The position numbers and the translations under genes were made by a program. Shown piece after piece: positions 43,849 to 52,544 of a stretch of 64,000 bases of DNA; position 1 is the first letter of the stretch, and every line of letters begins with the position of its first letter. Under the pieces are notes generated by a model. It worked only from the letters and a program-made list of their open reading frames with translations, was not told the DNA's origin and did not search any database. The stretch spans positions 28,343 to 92,342 of the forward strand of contig CAWHDV010000018.1 in the NCBI GenBank assembly GCA_963828185.1, given 5' to 3'. This DNA comes from Rhodoblastus sp963828185. Lineage in GTDB: Bacteria; Pseudomonadota; Alphaproteobacteria; Rhizobiales; Beijerinckiaceae.

Positions 43849-45176
43849 CGATGGAGGACCAGCCAGCTATCGCTATCATCGGCGCCTCCGGCCTTATAGG
43901 CCAAGCCGTGGCGGCCGACCTGGCAAGACGCGGGCTACCGGTCGCCGCAGTCGCGAGACAGTTCACTTCCGCGCAGAAAACGGAATTCGCGGGCAAGACC
44001 GTCGAAAGCCCCGTCGTCACGTTGAGCGCCTCCGAACTCGGCCGCCTTTTCGCCGAGGCGAATGCGGATGTCGTGGTCAATTGCGTCGGCGTCCTGCAAG
44101 GCAGCCCACGCGGCAGGACCGAGGACGTTCATGGCGCCTTTGCCGCACGGCTCATCGCCGCCATTGCCTCGTCGAAGCGGCCAATTCTGCTTGTCCAGAT
44201 TTCCATCCCCGGCCGTCAGGAGGACGACAAAACAGATTTCAGTCGCAGCAAGCGGCAGGCCGAGCGTTTGATTGTCGAATCCAAGGCGCCCTTCGTGATC
44301 CTCCGGCCCGGTTTCGTAATCGCCGATGCGGCCTACGGAGGCAGCGCTCTTATAAGAGCCTTGGCCGCATTGCCGGTTTGGCTGCCGGCAGCGGAAGGGG
44401 AGCGACCGTTCGCAACGACTTCCGTGTCGGATATCGCGGCGACTATCGCGATTGTCGCCCTGCGCTGGCGAAATGGTGAGCGAGACATCCACGCATCCTG
44501 GGACGTGATGGAGCGGCATCCGTCCTCGGTAAATGGGGTCATCGAGTCATTTCGGCAGCATTTTGGCGGCCCCAAGCCTTGGCTCACCTTGCCGTCTTGG
44601 CTGATAAATCTGGGCGCGCTCGGAGCAGATTTCGCCGGTCGGCTCGGTTGGTCGCCACCGGTCCGATCGACCGCCCTGGCTGAAATGCGGCGCGGCGTCG
44701 CGGGCGATCCCGCCGGCTGGATTGCCGCGACAGGTATCGAACCAAAACCCCTCTCCTCCGCATTGGCAGTGATTTCGGCGACGATTCAGGAGCGCTGGTT
44801 TGCGCGATTATATCTAGCGAAGGCGCTGATCATTGGCTCGCTTGCAGCATTTTGGTTGGCCTCCGGCGCGATAGCCCTGACGGCAGGCTTTGATACAGCG
44901 CTCGCCATTCTGGTTGGGCGCGGGATCGATGAAGGGATAGCGCGCGGCTTCGTAGGGGTGACCAGCGTCCTGGACGTCATGATTGGCGTCCTGATCGCTT
45001 TCAGGAGCAAATGCCAATTCGGGCTTCTCACCGGACTTGCGGTTTCGGCTTCATACGCCATCGGAGCGACATTGCTGGCGCCGGAGCTTTGGGGCGACCC
45101 TCTGGGGCCGCTGGTGAAAGTCTTGCCCAGCGTCGTTCTCACGCTTGTCGCGCTCGCGGTCCTCGATGATCGTTGA
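43842..45176 (+). CDS. NAD(P)-binding Rossmann protein fused to a DoxX-like membrane domain
   Basis: A 444-aa protein. Residues about 1-290 form an extended-SDR-like nucleotide-binding domain (IIGASGLIGQAVAADLARRG, then VVNCVGVLQGS and ILRPGFVIADAAYGG). The last about 150 residues hold four hydrophobic segments (LYLAKALIIGSLAAFWLAS, then ISVL-like helices) as in DoxX-type proteins. The ATG at 43842 overlaps the DUF2269 stop; 43851 is also possible. Similar SDR-DoxX proteins near DUF2269 are known but have no settled function. GC content and codon use look slightly less biased than in the glycogen operon. Confidence 0.8.
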   Translation: MVTMEDQPAIAIIGASGLIGQAVAADLARRGLPVAAVARQFTSAQKTEFAGKTVESPVVTLSASELGRLFAEANADVVVNCVGVLQGSPRGRTEDVHGAFAARLIAAIASSKRPILLVQISIPGRQEDDKTDFSRSKRQAERLIVESKAPFVILRPGFVIADAAYGGSALIRALAALPVWLPAAEGERPFATTSVSDIAATIAIVALRWRNGERDIHASWDVMERHPSSVNGVIESFRQHFGGPKPWLTLPSWLINLGALGADFAGRLGWSPPVRSTALAEMRRGVAGDPAGWIAATGIEPKPLSSALAVISATIQERWFARLYLAKALIIGSLAAFWLASGAIALTAGFDTALAILVGRGIDEGIARGFVGVTSVLDVMIGVLIAFRSKCQFGLLTGLAVSASYAIGATLLAPELWGDPLGPLVKVLPSVVLTLVALAVLDDR

Positions 45177-45200
45177 GCGAAGCGCGTCATCCGCGAACGA

Positions 45201-46709
45201 TTACGGATTTAGGCGGGTGCGCGCATAAACCGTCGCCACATCATCGCGAAAAACCCGCCGCCAGCAGGGCGAGGCGTCCAGCACGGCGTTGGCCGGCAGG
45301 ATGGTCGGCAGGATCGTCCAGCCGATGGCGGGATCGGCGAGCAGCTTTTGCAGCACATCCGGCTTGCGGCCGGCCAGCGCCAGCGACAAGTCATAATGCA
45401 TCTGGCCGAACAATTCGGCGCGGCCGTCGGCATAGGTCGGCACGTGCTGGAAGATCAGATAGCCGCCAAACTGGTCCTCGTTCAGCACATGGCCCTTGAC
45501 GCCGGCCGCGCGGGCGGCGTCAAGCGCAGCTTGCGGCGCGATCGCTTCGGGGACGACGAGCCCCCCCTTTCGCGCAAATGAGCCGGCCGCGAAAATCAGC
45601 GCGCCGGCGACGCAGAGGGCCACGAGGCGCAATTTTTCACGCGGCAGCCGGAGGACGTTCGCCTTGAGGGCGGCGACCGGCGCGCCGAGCAGCAGCGCCG
45701 TGATCATCAGGCCGAGCGTCTCCTGCCGCACATGGGCGAGAGCGGCATGGAGAAGCGCCAGCACAAGCGCGGCGCGCGGCGCCGGCAGGCGCAGGCCGGT
45801 CAGCAGGGAGGCGCCGAAGCCGAGCAGCAGGATGAATTCGAAATGGCTGAACTGGGAAAAATTCTGCGGCCGCCATTCGCTGATCAGGCTCATCGCCGGG
45901 CCGAGCGCCAGCACGCCGCCCGCCGCCTCGAAAACCCGCCAGCCATAGGGATGAATGAACGAAGCCAGCAGGCAGGCGAAGCCGAAGCCCGCCCATCGCA
46001 GGGCCAGGATCGGGAGCTTTCCCTCGGCGCGCGCCAGCGATTCCCAGGCGAAGAAAGGCAGCAGGATGAAGCCGAGCAGGAAGGAGCCGTGCAGGTTGGC
46101 CCAAAGCGTCATCAACAGCGCGAAGGGCCAGCGCGGCGCGCGGCCGGCCTCGGCGGCGTCGAGCAGGCCGATGGTGAAAGCCGCCGCCACCGGCCAGGCC
46201 AGGACATGCGGCCGGGCGAGCAAGTGGAAATTGCCGGCCAGCGCGACGAGAAAAACCGCGGCCAACGCGAAGAGCGGACCGGCGCGGCGCTCGAGCGCGG
46301 CAAAGACCAGGGCGTAGGCGGCGCTGGCCGCGGCGAGGGCCAGCAGGGCTGCGCCGGTCCAGCCGGCGAGGCCGTAGCAGATCGCGTAAAGGACCTGCGA
46401 CAGCCATTCCTTGGCGATCCAGCGATGGCCGGTCAGGGTCCAGGAATAGGCGTCGGCTTGCGGAAAATGGCCCTGGCTCAGGATTTCCTGGCCTGTCCTG
46501 ACATGCCAGAACATGTCGCCGTCTGACAGAAGCCCGGCCGCCGTCGGCAGCAGGATGGCAAAAAAGCCCAGGCCGACGAGCACAGCCAGTCGCCAGTCGA
46601 ACGCGGGCGCAGCTTCGACGCGCGGCAGTTCGAACCAGCGCAACAGCCGGCTTTCGCGCGAAAAAGCGCTTTTTGCGGGCGAAGGGTTGAAAAGCAATGT
46701 GTCGGTCAT
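45201..46709 (-). CDS. Large integral membrane protein, possibly a GT-C-type glycosyltransferase
   Basis: A 502-aa protein with about ten hydrophobic segments and a soluble C-terminal part. The first loop (LSDGDMFWHVRTGQEILSQG, then HRWIAKEWLSQVLYA) has the acidic-aromatic pattern of the first extracytoplasmic loop of GT-C glycosyltransferases, but no decisive motif is seen. The C-terminal part (HVLNEDQFGGYLIF, then PTYADGRAELFG) is conserved-looking. It converges on the SDR-DoxX gene and is divergent from nadA. Confidence 0.75.
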   Translation of the reverse strand: MTDTLLFNPSPAKSAFSRESRLLRWFELPRVEAAPAFDWRLAVLVGLGFFAILLPTAAGLLSDGDMFWHVRTGQEILSQGHFPQADAYSWTLTGHRWIAKEWLSQVLYAICYGLAGWTGAALLALAAASAAYALVFAALERRAGPLFALAAVFLVALAGNFHLLARPHVLAWPVAAAFTIGLLDAAEAGRAPRWPFALLMTLWANLHGSFLLGFILLPFFAWESLARAEGKLPILALRWAGFGFACLLASFIHPYGWRVFEAAGGVLALGPAMSLISEWRPQNFSQFSHFEFILLLGFGASLLTGLRLPAPRAALVLALLHAALAHVRQETLGLMITALLLGAPVAALKANVLRLPREKLRLVALCVAGALIFAAGSFARKGGLVVPEAIAPQAALDAARAAGVKGHVLNEDQFGGYLIFQHVPTYADGRAELFGQMHYDLSLALAGRKPDVLQKLLADPAIGWTILPTILPANAVLDASPCWRRVFRDDVATVYARTRLNP

Positions 46710-46829
46710 GACATCGATCCGTGAGGCCGGGGCCAGACTAGACGCAAATGGTTGACGGACTTCCGCACGACAGGATTTTCCGCGCGATCTGCGGGTGAGG
46801 GCTTGCCAAAGGCTGAGAGCGGATCGACC

Positions 46830-46859
46830 TTGCCTTTATACTCAATGTGAGTATATGTA
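46830..46859 (+). promoter_or_regulatory. Candidate nadA promoter overlapping operator 1
   Basis: TTGCCT (46830-46835) and TATATG (46852-46857) are separated by 16 nt and fit a sigma-70 promoter. The inverted repeat at 46837-46855 fills the spacer, so a bound repressor would block polymerase. The leader to the nadA ATG would be about 95 nt. Confidence 0.45.
46837..46855. promoter_or_regulatory. Operator 1 upstream of nadA: inverted repeat
   Basis: Perfect 8-bp arms TATACTCA and TGAGTATA are separated by 3 nt (ATG). The same architecture and core (CTCA-N3-TGAG) recur in operator 2, 89 nt downstream centre to centre. The pair is a likely target of an NAD-responsive repressor such as NadQ, which has been proposed for nadABC in alphaproteobacteria; the regulator itself is not seen here. 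Confidence 0.7.
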
Positions 46860-46923
46860 GATCATGTGAATGAGGGGCGTTCGACCCTCGCAAGCCGTCC
46901 TGACGGCCTTTTTATCGGTTCAA

Positions 46924-46946
46924 GTTATGCTCAAACTGAGCATAAC
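46924..46946. promoter_or_regulatory. Operator 2 just upstream of the nadA ribosome binding site: inverted repeat
   Basis: Perfect 10-bp arms GTTATGCTCA and TGAGCATAAC flank a 3-nt centre (AAC). The right arm ends directly before GGGAG (46947-46951), the nadA ribosome binding site. It shares the CTCA-N3-TGAG core with operator 1, so both are probably bound by the same protein. Confidence 0.75.
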
Positions 46947-46959
46947 GGGAGTGAGCGTC

Positions 46960-48054
46960 ATGCAGCTTTCATCCGCCCCAGGCGTTCGGACCGGCGTTTC
47001 GCGCAGCGTTACGCCGCCGCAGGCCAGCGAAGCCGCCCTTCGCCATGGCGTCCTGCCCATGCCGTCGCTCGCCTATACGCCAGAAGTGGCGCGCGAGACC
47101 GCCCATCTCTATGAAAAGGTCAAGGCGATCATCCCGCCGATCGAATGGCCGTTCCACGCGCCCTATGTCAAGGCGATCAACGACCTGAAGAAGCAGCGCA
47201 ACGCGGTCATCCTGGCGCATAATTACCAGACGCCGGAGATCTACAATTGCGTCGCCGACGTGGTGGGCGACAGCCTGCAACTCGCGCGCATCGCCGGGCA
47301 GTCGGACGCCGACGTCATCGTGCAGGGCGGCGTGCATTTCATGGCCGAAACCTCGAAACTGCTGAGCCCCGGGAAAACCGTGTTGATTCCGGATTCCCGC
47401 GCCGGCTGCTCGCTCGCCTCGTCGATCACCGGCGCGGACGTGCGCGCGCTGCGGCGCAAATATCCCGGCGTCCCGGTTGTCGCCTATGTCAACACCTCCG
47501 CCGACGTGAAGGCCGAGGTCGATATCTGCTGCACCTCGTCCAACGCGGTGAAAGTGGTGGAAAGCCTCGACTCCGACACGGTGATCATGGTTCCCGACCG
47601 TTTCCTGGCCGCAAATGTCGCGCGCCAGACCAAGGTCAGGATCATCGCCTGGCACGGCGCCTGCGAGGTGCATGAGCGTTTTTCCGCCGAAGACCTACTG
47701 CGCTATCGCCAGGACGATCCCTCGATCAAGCTCATCGCCCATCCCGAATGTCCGCCGGAAGTGGTCGATGTCTGCGATTTTTCCGGCTCGACGGCGGCCA
47801 TGATCGATTACGTGAAGACCCGCCAGCCGAAACGCGTGCTGCTCGTCACCGAATGCTCGATGGCGGACAATGTGGCGGCGGAAAACCCGGGCGTCGAATT
47901 CGTGCGGCCCTGCAACCTCTGCCCGCACATGAAACGCATCACCCTGCCGAAAATCCTCGACAGCCTTGTCAACCTGCGCGAGGAGGTGACGATCGATCCG
48001 CTGCTGGCGCAGCGCGCCCGCCGCTCGGTCGAGCGGATGATCGCGCTGAAATAA
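46960..48054 (+). CDS. nadA: Quinolinate synthase NadA
   Basis: NadA condenses iminoaspartate (from NadB) with dihydroxyacetone phosphate to give quinolinate, using a 4Fe-4S cluster. The 364-aa protein has AVILAHNYQTPEIYN, DSLQLARIAG, the cluster cysteines in SRAGCSLASS, AHPECPPEV and CNLCPHMKRI, and WHGACEVHERF. The ATG at 46960 has GGGAG 8 nt upstream and lies right after operator 2; an upstream frame to 46870 crosses both the operator and the leader and is rejected. Confidence 0.95.
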   Translation: MQLSSAPGVRTGVSRSVTPPQASEAALRHGVLPMPSLAYTPEVARETAHLYEKVKAIIPPIEWPFHAPYVKAINDLKKQRNAVILAHNYQTPEIYNCVADVVGDSLQLARIAGQSDADVIVQGGVHFMAETSKLLSPGKTVLIPDSRAGCSLASSITGADVRALRRKYPGVPVVAYVNTSADVKAEVDICCTSSNAVKVVESLDSDTVIMVPDRFLAANVARQTKVRIIAWHGACEVHERFSAEDLLRYRQDDPSIKLIAHPECPPEVVDVCDFSGSTAAMIDYVKTRQPKRVLLVTECSMADNVAAENPGVEFVRPCNLCPHMKRITLPKILDSLVNLREEVTIDPLLAQRARRSVERMIALK

Positions 48055-48107
48055 GGTCGGCGATCCCTGTCGCTTGCCGGCAACCGATGTGAGTTTTGAA
48101 ACCGCAA

Positions 48108-49688
48108 ATGTCCGAACCTGACATCCTGATCGTCGGCGGCGGACTGGCCGGCCTGTTCTGCGCCCTGAAACTCGCGCCGTTGCCGGTCACCGTGCTCGCC
48201 GCCGCGCCGATCGGCGAGGGCTCGTCCTCGGTCTGGGCGCAGGGCGGCGTCGCCGCCGCCGTGAGCGAGGGCGACAGTCCGGAATTGCACGCCGCCGACA
48301 CGGTCGCCGCCGGCGCGGGCGTCGTCGACGAGGCGATCGCGCTTTCGGTCGCCCGCGAGGCGCGCGCCCGAGTGGAAGACCTTTTGAGTTTCGGCGCGCC
48401 GTTCGACCGCGACGCGCTGGGGCGTCTCGTTCCTTCGCGCGAGGCCGCCCATTCGGCCCGCCGCATCGTTCGCGTAAAAGGCGATGGCGCGGGCGCGGCG
48501 ATCATGCAGGCGCTGATCGCCGCGGTGCGGCAAACCCCTTCCATCGTCGTCCGCGAAAATTTCGTCGCCGAGGAGCTGATCGTCGAGTCTGGCCGTGTCT
48601 TGGGCGTTTTCGCGCGCGGCGCCGATGGCGAGTTCGCATTCGTTTTTCGCCCGCGCCGTGGTGCTGGCGACCGGCGGCGTCGGCGCGCTCTACGCCTTGA
48701 CCACCAATCCGCCGCAGGCCAATGGCGCGGCTCTCGCCATGGGCGCGCGCGCCGGCGCGAAAATCGCCGACGCCGAATTCGTGCAGTTCCATCCAACCGC
48801 CATCGACATCGGCCGCGACCCCGCGCCGCTTGGCGACCGAGGCCCTGCGCGGCGAGGGCGCGATCCTGGTCAACCGCGCCGGCGAACGTTTCATGCCCGC
48901 TTTGCACAAGGACGCGGAACTCGCGCCGCGCGATATTGTCGCGCGCGGCGTTTTCGCCGAGCTCGCGGCCGGGCGCGGCGCCTTCCTTGATGCGACCCAG
49001 GCGATCGGCCCGACTTTCGCGGAAAAATTCCCCAATGTCGCCGAAACCTGCCGCTCGGCCGAGGCTCGATCCGGTCCATCAACCGATCCCCGTCGCCCCG
49101 GCCGAGCACTACCACATGGGCGGGCTGTGGACCGACGCCCACGGCAGGACGTCGCTGCCGGGCCTCTGGGCGGCGGGGGAAGCCGCCTCGACCGGCCTGC
49201 ACGGCGCCAACCGCCTCGCCTCCAATTCCCTGCTTGAGGCGGTGGTTTTTGGCGCCCGCGTCGCCCAGGATGTCAGCGAAAATATTGCTGCAATGGCGTC
49301 CTCCGAGCCCCGGCTGAACGTAACGTCGGCCATTCCGCCAAAGGTTTCGGGCGACGACTCCGAGCAAGCCGGGCAAGTGCGCGAAATCATGACGCGCCAC
49401 GTCGGCGTCCTGCGCGACGAGGCGGGATTGCGCGCGGCCATGGTCGCGCTTAAATGCTTGCATGACGACGCCCTGGCGAAAAACAATCTCGATCTGCGCA
49501 ACCGCGCCGAGGCGGCGCTGCTGATCGCCGCCAGCGCCTTTCTGCGGCGCGAGAGCCGGGGCGGCCATTTCCGCCGCGATTATCCCGAGCCCGACCCCGC
49601 CCAGGCGCATCGCTCCTTCATCACGCTGGACGAGGCGCTGCGGCTGGCGCAAGACTTGACCAGCGAACTCCAAGCGAAAACGCCATGA
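48108..49688 (+). CDS. nadB: L-aspartate oxidase NadB, with three internal frameshifts
   Basis: NadB oxidises aspartate to iminoaspartate with FAD. The N-terminal part (ILIVGGGLAGLFCALKLA, then SSSVWAQGGVAAAV) and the C-terminal part (AEHYHMGGLWTDAHGR, then GLHGANRLASNSLLEAVVFG) are in the same frame, which stays open throughout. Between about 48648 and 49064 the NadB sequence runs in the two other frames in turn (VVLATGGVGALYALTTNP, then FHPTAIDIGRDPAPL; then ATEALRGEGAILVNRAGERF). Each shift is explained by one extra base: T-run 48643-48647, GG 48832-48833, GG 49063-49064. If real, about 140 central residues are scrambled and the enzyme is dead; if sequence errors, the gene is intact. Confidence 0.88.
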   Translation: MSEPDILIVGGGLAGLFCALKLAPLPVTVLAAAPIGEGSSSVWAQGGVAAAVSEGDSPELHAADTVAAGAGVVDEAIALSVAREARARVEDLLSFGAPFDRDALGRLVPSREAAHSARRIVRVKGDGAGAAIMQALIAAVRQTPSIVVRENFVAEELIVESGRVLGVFARGADGEFAFVFRPRRGAGDRRRRRALRLDHQSAAGQWRGSRHGRARRRENRRRRIRAVPSNRHRHRPRPRAAWRPRPCAARARSWSTAPANVSCPLCTRTRNSRRAILSRAAFSPSSRPGAAPSLMRPRRSARLSRKNSPMSPKPAARPRLDPVHQPIPVAPAEHYHMGGLWTDAHGRTSLPGLWAAGEAASTGLHGANRLASNSLLEAVVFGARVAQDVSENIAAMASSEPRLNVTSAIPPKVSGDDSEQAGQVREIMTRHVGVLRDEAGLRAAMVALKCLHDDALAKNNLDLRNRAEAALLIAASAFLRRESRGGHFRRDYPEPDPAQAHRSFITLDEALRLAQDLTSELQAKTP

Positions 49689-50557
49689 ACTTGCCCGGAA
49701 TGAATCTGCCTGTCTTGAACGCGCTCCTCGTCGAAGAAGCGGCGCGCGCCGCCCTGGCGGAGGATTTCGGCCGCGCCGGCGACATCACCTCGCAGGCGAC
49801 AATTCCCGCTTCCGCCAAGGCCCGGGCGGTGATCGCAGCGCGAAAAAAGCCCGGCGTGCTCGCGGGCATCGCCATTGCGCGCAAGACTTTCGAACTTGTC
49901 GATCCGGGTCTGCGCTTCGAGGCCCTGCTCGATGACGGCGCCCAGTTTGAAGCCGGCGCCATCCTGGCGCGCATCGAGGGCCCCGCCCGCGCCCTGCTCT
50001 CGGCCGAGCGCGTGGCGCTGAATTTCCTCGGCCGTTTGTGCGGCGTCGCGACGATGACCTCGCATTACGCCGCAGCCGTCGCCCACACGAAAGCGAAAAT
50101 CTGCTGCACCAGAAAGACCACGCCCGGCCTGCGCGCCTTCGAGAAATACGCCGTGCGCTGCGGCGGCGGCATGAACCATCGTTTCGGCCTCGATGACGCC
50201 ATCCTCATCAAGGACAACCATATCCAGGTGGCGGGCGGCGTGGCTCCAGCTTTGCGCGCGGCGAAAAATTTCGTCGGCCATCTGGTCAAGATCGAGGTCG
50301 AGGTCGATACGCTCGAGCAATTGCGCGAGGTTCTGGACGAAGGCGCCGATGTGGTGCTGCTCGACAACATGAGCCTCGAGCAATTGCGCGAGGCGGTGGC
50401 GTTGATCGGCGGACGGATGAAGGCGGAGGCCTCGGGCGGCATCCATCTCGGCGGCTTGCGCGAGGTGGCCGAGACCGGCGTGGACCTGATTTCCTCCGGC
50501 GCCCTCACCCATTCCGCGCCAAACCTTGACCTCGGCCTCGATATCGAAATCGGCTGA
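49685..50557 (+). CDS. nadC: Nicotinate-nucleotide pyrophosphorylase (carboxylating) NadC
   Basis: NadC turns quinolinate and phosphoribosyl pyrophosphate into nicotinate mononucleotide, the last step of the de novo branch encoded here. The 290-aa protein has the segments EDFGRAGDITSQATIP, CCTRKTTPGLRAFEKYA, ILIKDNHIQVAGG and VEVDTLEQL, with EASGGIHL near the end. It overlaps the nadB stop as ATGA, so nadABC is one coupled operon. Confidence 0.95.
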   Translation: MNLPGMNLPVLNALLVEEAARAALAEDFGRAGDITSQATIPASAKARAVIAARKKPGVLAGIAIARKTFELVDPGLRFEALLDDGAQFEAGAILARIEGPARALLSAERVALNFLGRLCGVATMTSHYAAAVAHTKAKICCTRKTTPGLRAFEKYAVRCGGGMNHRFGLDDAILIKDNHIQVAGGVAPALRAAKNFVGHLVKIEVEVDTLEQLREVLDEGADVVLLDNMSLEQLREAVALIGGRMKAEASGGIHLGGLREVAETGVDLISSGALTHSAPNLDLGLDIEIG

Positions 50558-50613
50558 GGGACGCGAAAACACTTTCCGCGGCGCCGCCCTTGCCCTCGCA
50601 GCGCAAAAACGCC

Positions 50614-52485
50614 ATGTTCGCCGTGACAAATCATCACACGGCGTCCATATCCTCCAGCGCGCCGAAGAAAGACGATTTCGTGGCTCTGAAACCCATCTCC
50701 GTGAAAAAACCGGCGCGTAAAGCGCTTTGCGCCGCCGCCAGCCTCGCGATGGGCCTCGGCCTTGGCGCGCCCTCCGTCCAGGCGCGCGAAAGCGCCGCCC
50801 TTTCCGCCCCTTTCGAGGTCAGCGACAGTCCCGCCGGCAATTATCTCGCCGCGCGCGTCGCCGAAGCCGAGCATGACACGCTCGCCGCCTCGACCTTTTT
50901 CCGCGAAGCGCTGCGCGCGGACCCGCGCAACATGGATCTCGTCGAGCGCGCCTTTGTCGCCACGCTCGCCAACGGCGACGCGGAGGACAGTTTCGCCCTC
51001 GCGCAAAAGGTTCTCGCCCGCCAGCCGGGCAACAGCACGGCGCGGCTGGCGCTCAGCGTGCGCGACATCAAGGCGAAGCGCTACGCGGCCGCGCGCACGG
51101 AGCTGAATTACGGCGGCGCCACGAAAAAGGAGCGCGACCTCACCGCCGTGCTGCTGACCGCCTGGAGCTACGAGGGCTCCGGCGACGTCAAGAAGGCCCT
51201 CGCCCTGGTCGATACGCTGAATGAGCCGTCATTCGCGGTGTTCCGTGATTTCCACGCCGGGCTGATGCTCGACGCGGCCGGGCGCGCCGCGGAAGCCGGC
51301 AAAAGGCTGCAGGCCGCCTATTCCACCGACAAGTCCACGTTGCGGCTCGTCGACGCCTACGCCCGCAATCTTGACCGGCAGGGCAAGGCCGCTGAAGCGC
51401 AAAGCATTTACGAAACCTTCGATCATCTGCAACCGCGCCAGCCCATGGTGCAGGCCGCGCTGGCCGATCTGAAGGCCGGCAAGACGCTCGAACCGCTGGT
51501 CAAGGACGCGAGCGGCGGCGCGGCGGAGGTGCTTTATGGACTTGGCGCCTATGGCTTGGGGACGTCGAGCAACGGGCAAGGCGACGAGATCGCCGCCATG
51601 GTGTTTTTGCGCCTGGCCCTCTATCTCGAGCCCGACCATGCGCTGGCGCTCGATACGCTCGGCGACGCCTATTCTCGACTGAAGCAGGATGAGGCGGCGA
51701 TCGACGTCTATGACCAGACGCCCGACAGCAGTCCGATGCGCGTCAACGCCGACATCCATATCGCGCTGCTGCGCGACGCCTCCGGCAATTCCGACGACGC
51801 GCTCAAGCGCCTGAAGGCGATTATCACCGACCATCCGAAAAATGTCGAAGCGCTTTCCGCACTGGCCGATATCGAACGTTCGCGCAAGGATTTCGCGCAA
51901 TCGGCGGACGCCTATACCCGCGTGCTGGCGCTGACGGGCTCGAATGAAAAAAGCCAGTGGGCGATCCATTATTTCCGCGGCGTCGATTACGAGCGCGCGA
52001 AGCAGTGGGACAAGGCGGAGGCCGACTTCAAGAAGGCTCTCGACCTCTATCCCGAACAGCCCCTGGTCCTGAACTATCTCGGCTATTCCTGGGTGGACCA
52101 GGGCGTCCACCTCGACGAGGCGTTCAAGATGCTGCATCGCGCCGTCGAATTGCAGCCCGAGGATGGCTATATCGTCGATTCGCTCGGCTGGGCCTATTAC
52201 AAGCTCGGCCATTACGACGAGGCGGTGAAGCTTCTGGAACGGGCCATCGAGCTCAAGCCCGGCGATCCCGTCATCAACGACCACCTCGGCGACGCCTATT
52301 GGCGGGTCGGCCGCAAGCTCGACGCGACCTTCCAGTGGAACCACGCGCGCGACCTCAATCCCGATCCGGAAGACTTGCCGAAAATTCTTTCCAAGATCGA
52401 CAAGGGGTTGCCTGACGCGAAAACGCCGACCGCCGTGGAGCGCACGCCTGCGGCGCCGCCATCGGACAACAAGAACGGCGGCTAA
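50614..52485 (+). CDS. Exported tetratricopeptide-repeat protein
   Basis: A protein of about 620 aa with a Sec-type signal (PARKALCAAASLAMGLGLGA, cleavage near VQA-RE) and many TPR units through the rest, clearest in the C-terminal third (AKQWDKAEADFKKALDLYPE, AVELQPEDGYIVDSLGWAYY, LERAIELKPGDPVINDHLGD). It probably acts as a scaffold in the periplasm or outer membrane. Starts at 50590 (TTG), 50614 (ATG) and 50680 (GTG) are all possible; the last would give the most usual signal peptide. The partner is unknown. Confidence 0.85.
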   Translation: MFAVTNHHTASISSSAPKKDDFVALKPISVKKPARKALCAAASLAMGLGLGAPSVQARESAALSAPFEVSDSPAGNYLAARVAEAEHDTLAASTFFREALRADPRNMDLVERAFVATLANGDAEDSFALAQKVLARQPGNSTARLALSVRDIKAKRYAAARTELNYGGATKKERDLTAVLLTAWSYEGSGDVKKALALVDTLNEPSFAVFRDFHAGLMLDAAGRAAEAGKRLQAAYSTDKSTLRLVDAYARNLDRQGKAAEAQSIYETFDHLQPRQPMVQAALADLKAGKTLEPLVKDASGGAAEVLYGLGAYGLGTSSNGQGDEIAAMVFLRLALYLEPDHALALDTLGDAYSRLKQDEAAIDVYDQTPDSSPMRVNADIHIALLRDASGNSDDALKRLKAIITDHPKNVEALSALADIERSRKDFAQSADAYTRVLALTGSNEKSQWAIHYFRGVDYERAKQWDKAEADFKKALDLYPEQPLVLNYLGYSWVDQGVHLDEAFKMLHRAVELQPEDGYIVDSLGWAYYKLGHYDEAVKLLERAIELKPGDPVINDHLGDAYWRVGRKLDATFQWNHARDLNPDPEDLPKILSKIDKGLPDAKTPTAVERTPAAPPSDNKNGG

Positions 52486-52498
52486 GATCATGCTCGCG

Positions 52499-52533
52499 CG
52501 CGCCTCGATCCGGTTCGGCCGGATCGAGGCGCG
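52499..52533. terminator. Long perfect hairpin between converging genes
   Basis: A 15-bp perfect stem (CGCGCCTCGATCCGG with CCGGATCGAGGCGCG) closes a 5-nt loop between the TPR gene and the first NTF2-like gene. There is no T-run on either side, so it may work as a Rho-assisted or stability hairpin and not as a classical intrinsic terminator. Confidence 0.5.
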
Positions 52534-52544
52534 GCGCATTGACC

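Noticed and set aside
46870..46959. An upstream in-frame extension of nadA (30 extra residues)
   Set aside because: It crosses operator 2 and the ribosome binding site of the ATG at 46960, and the added residues do not resemble a NadA N-terminus.
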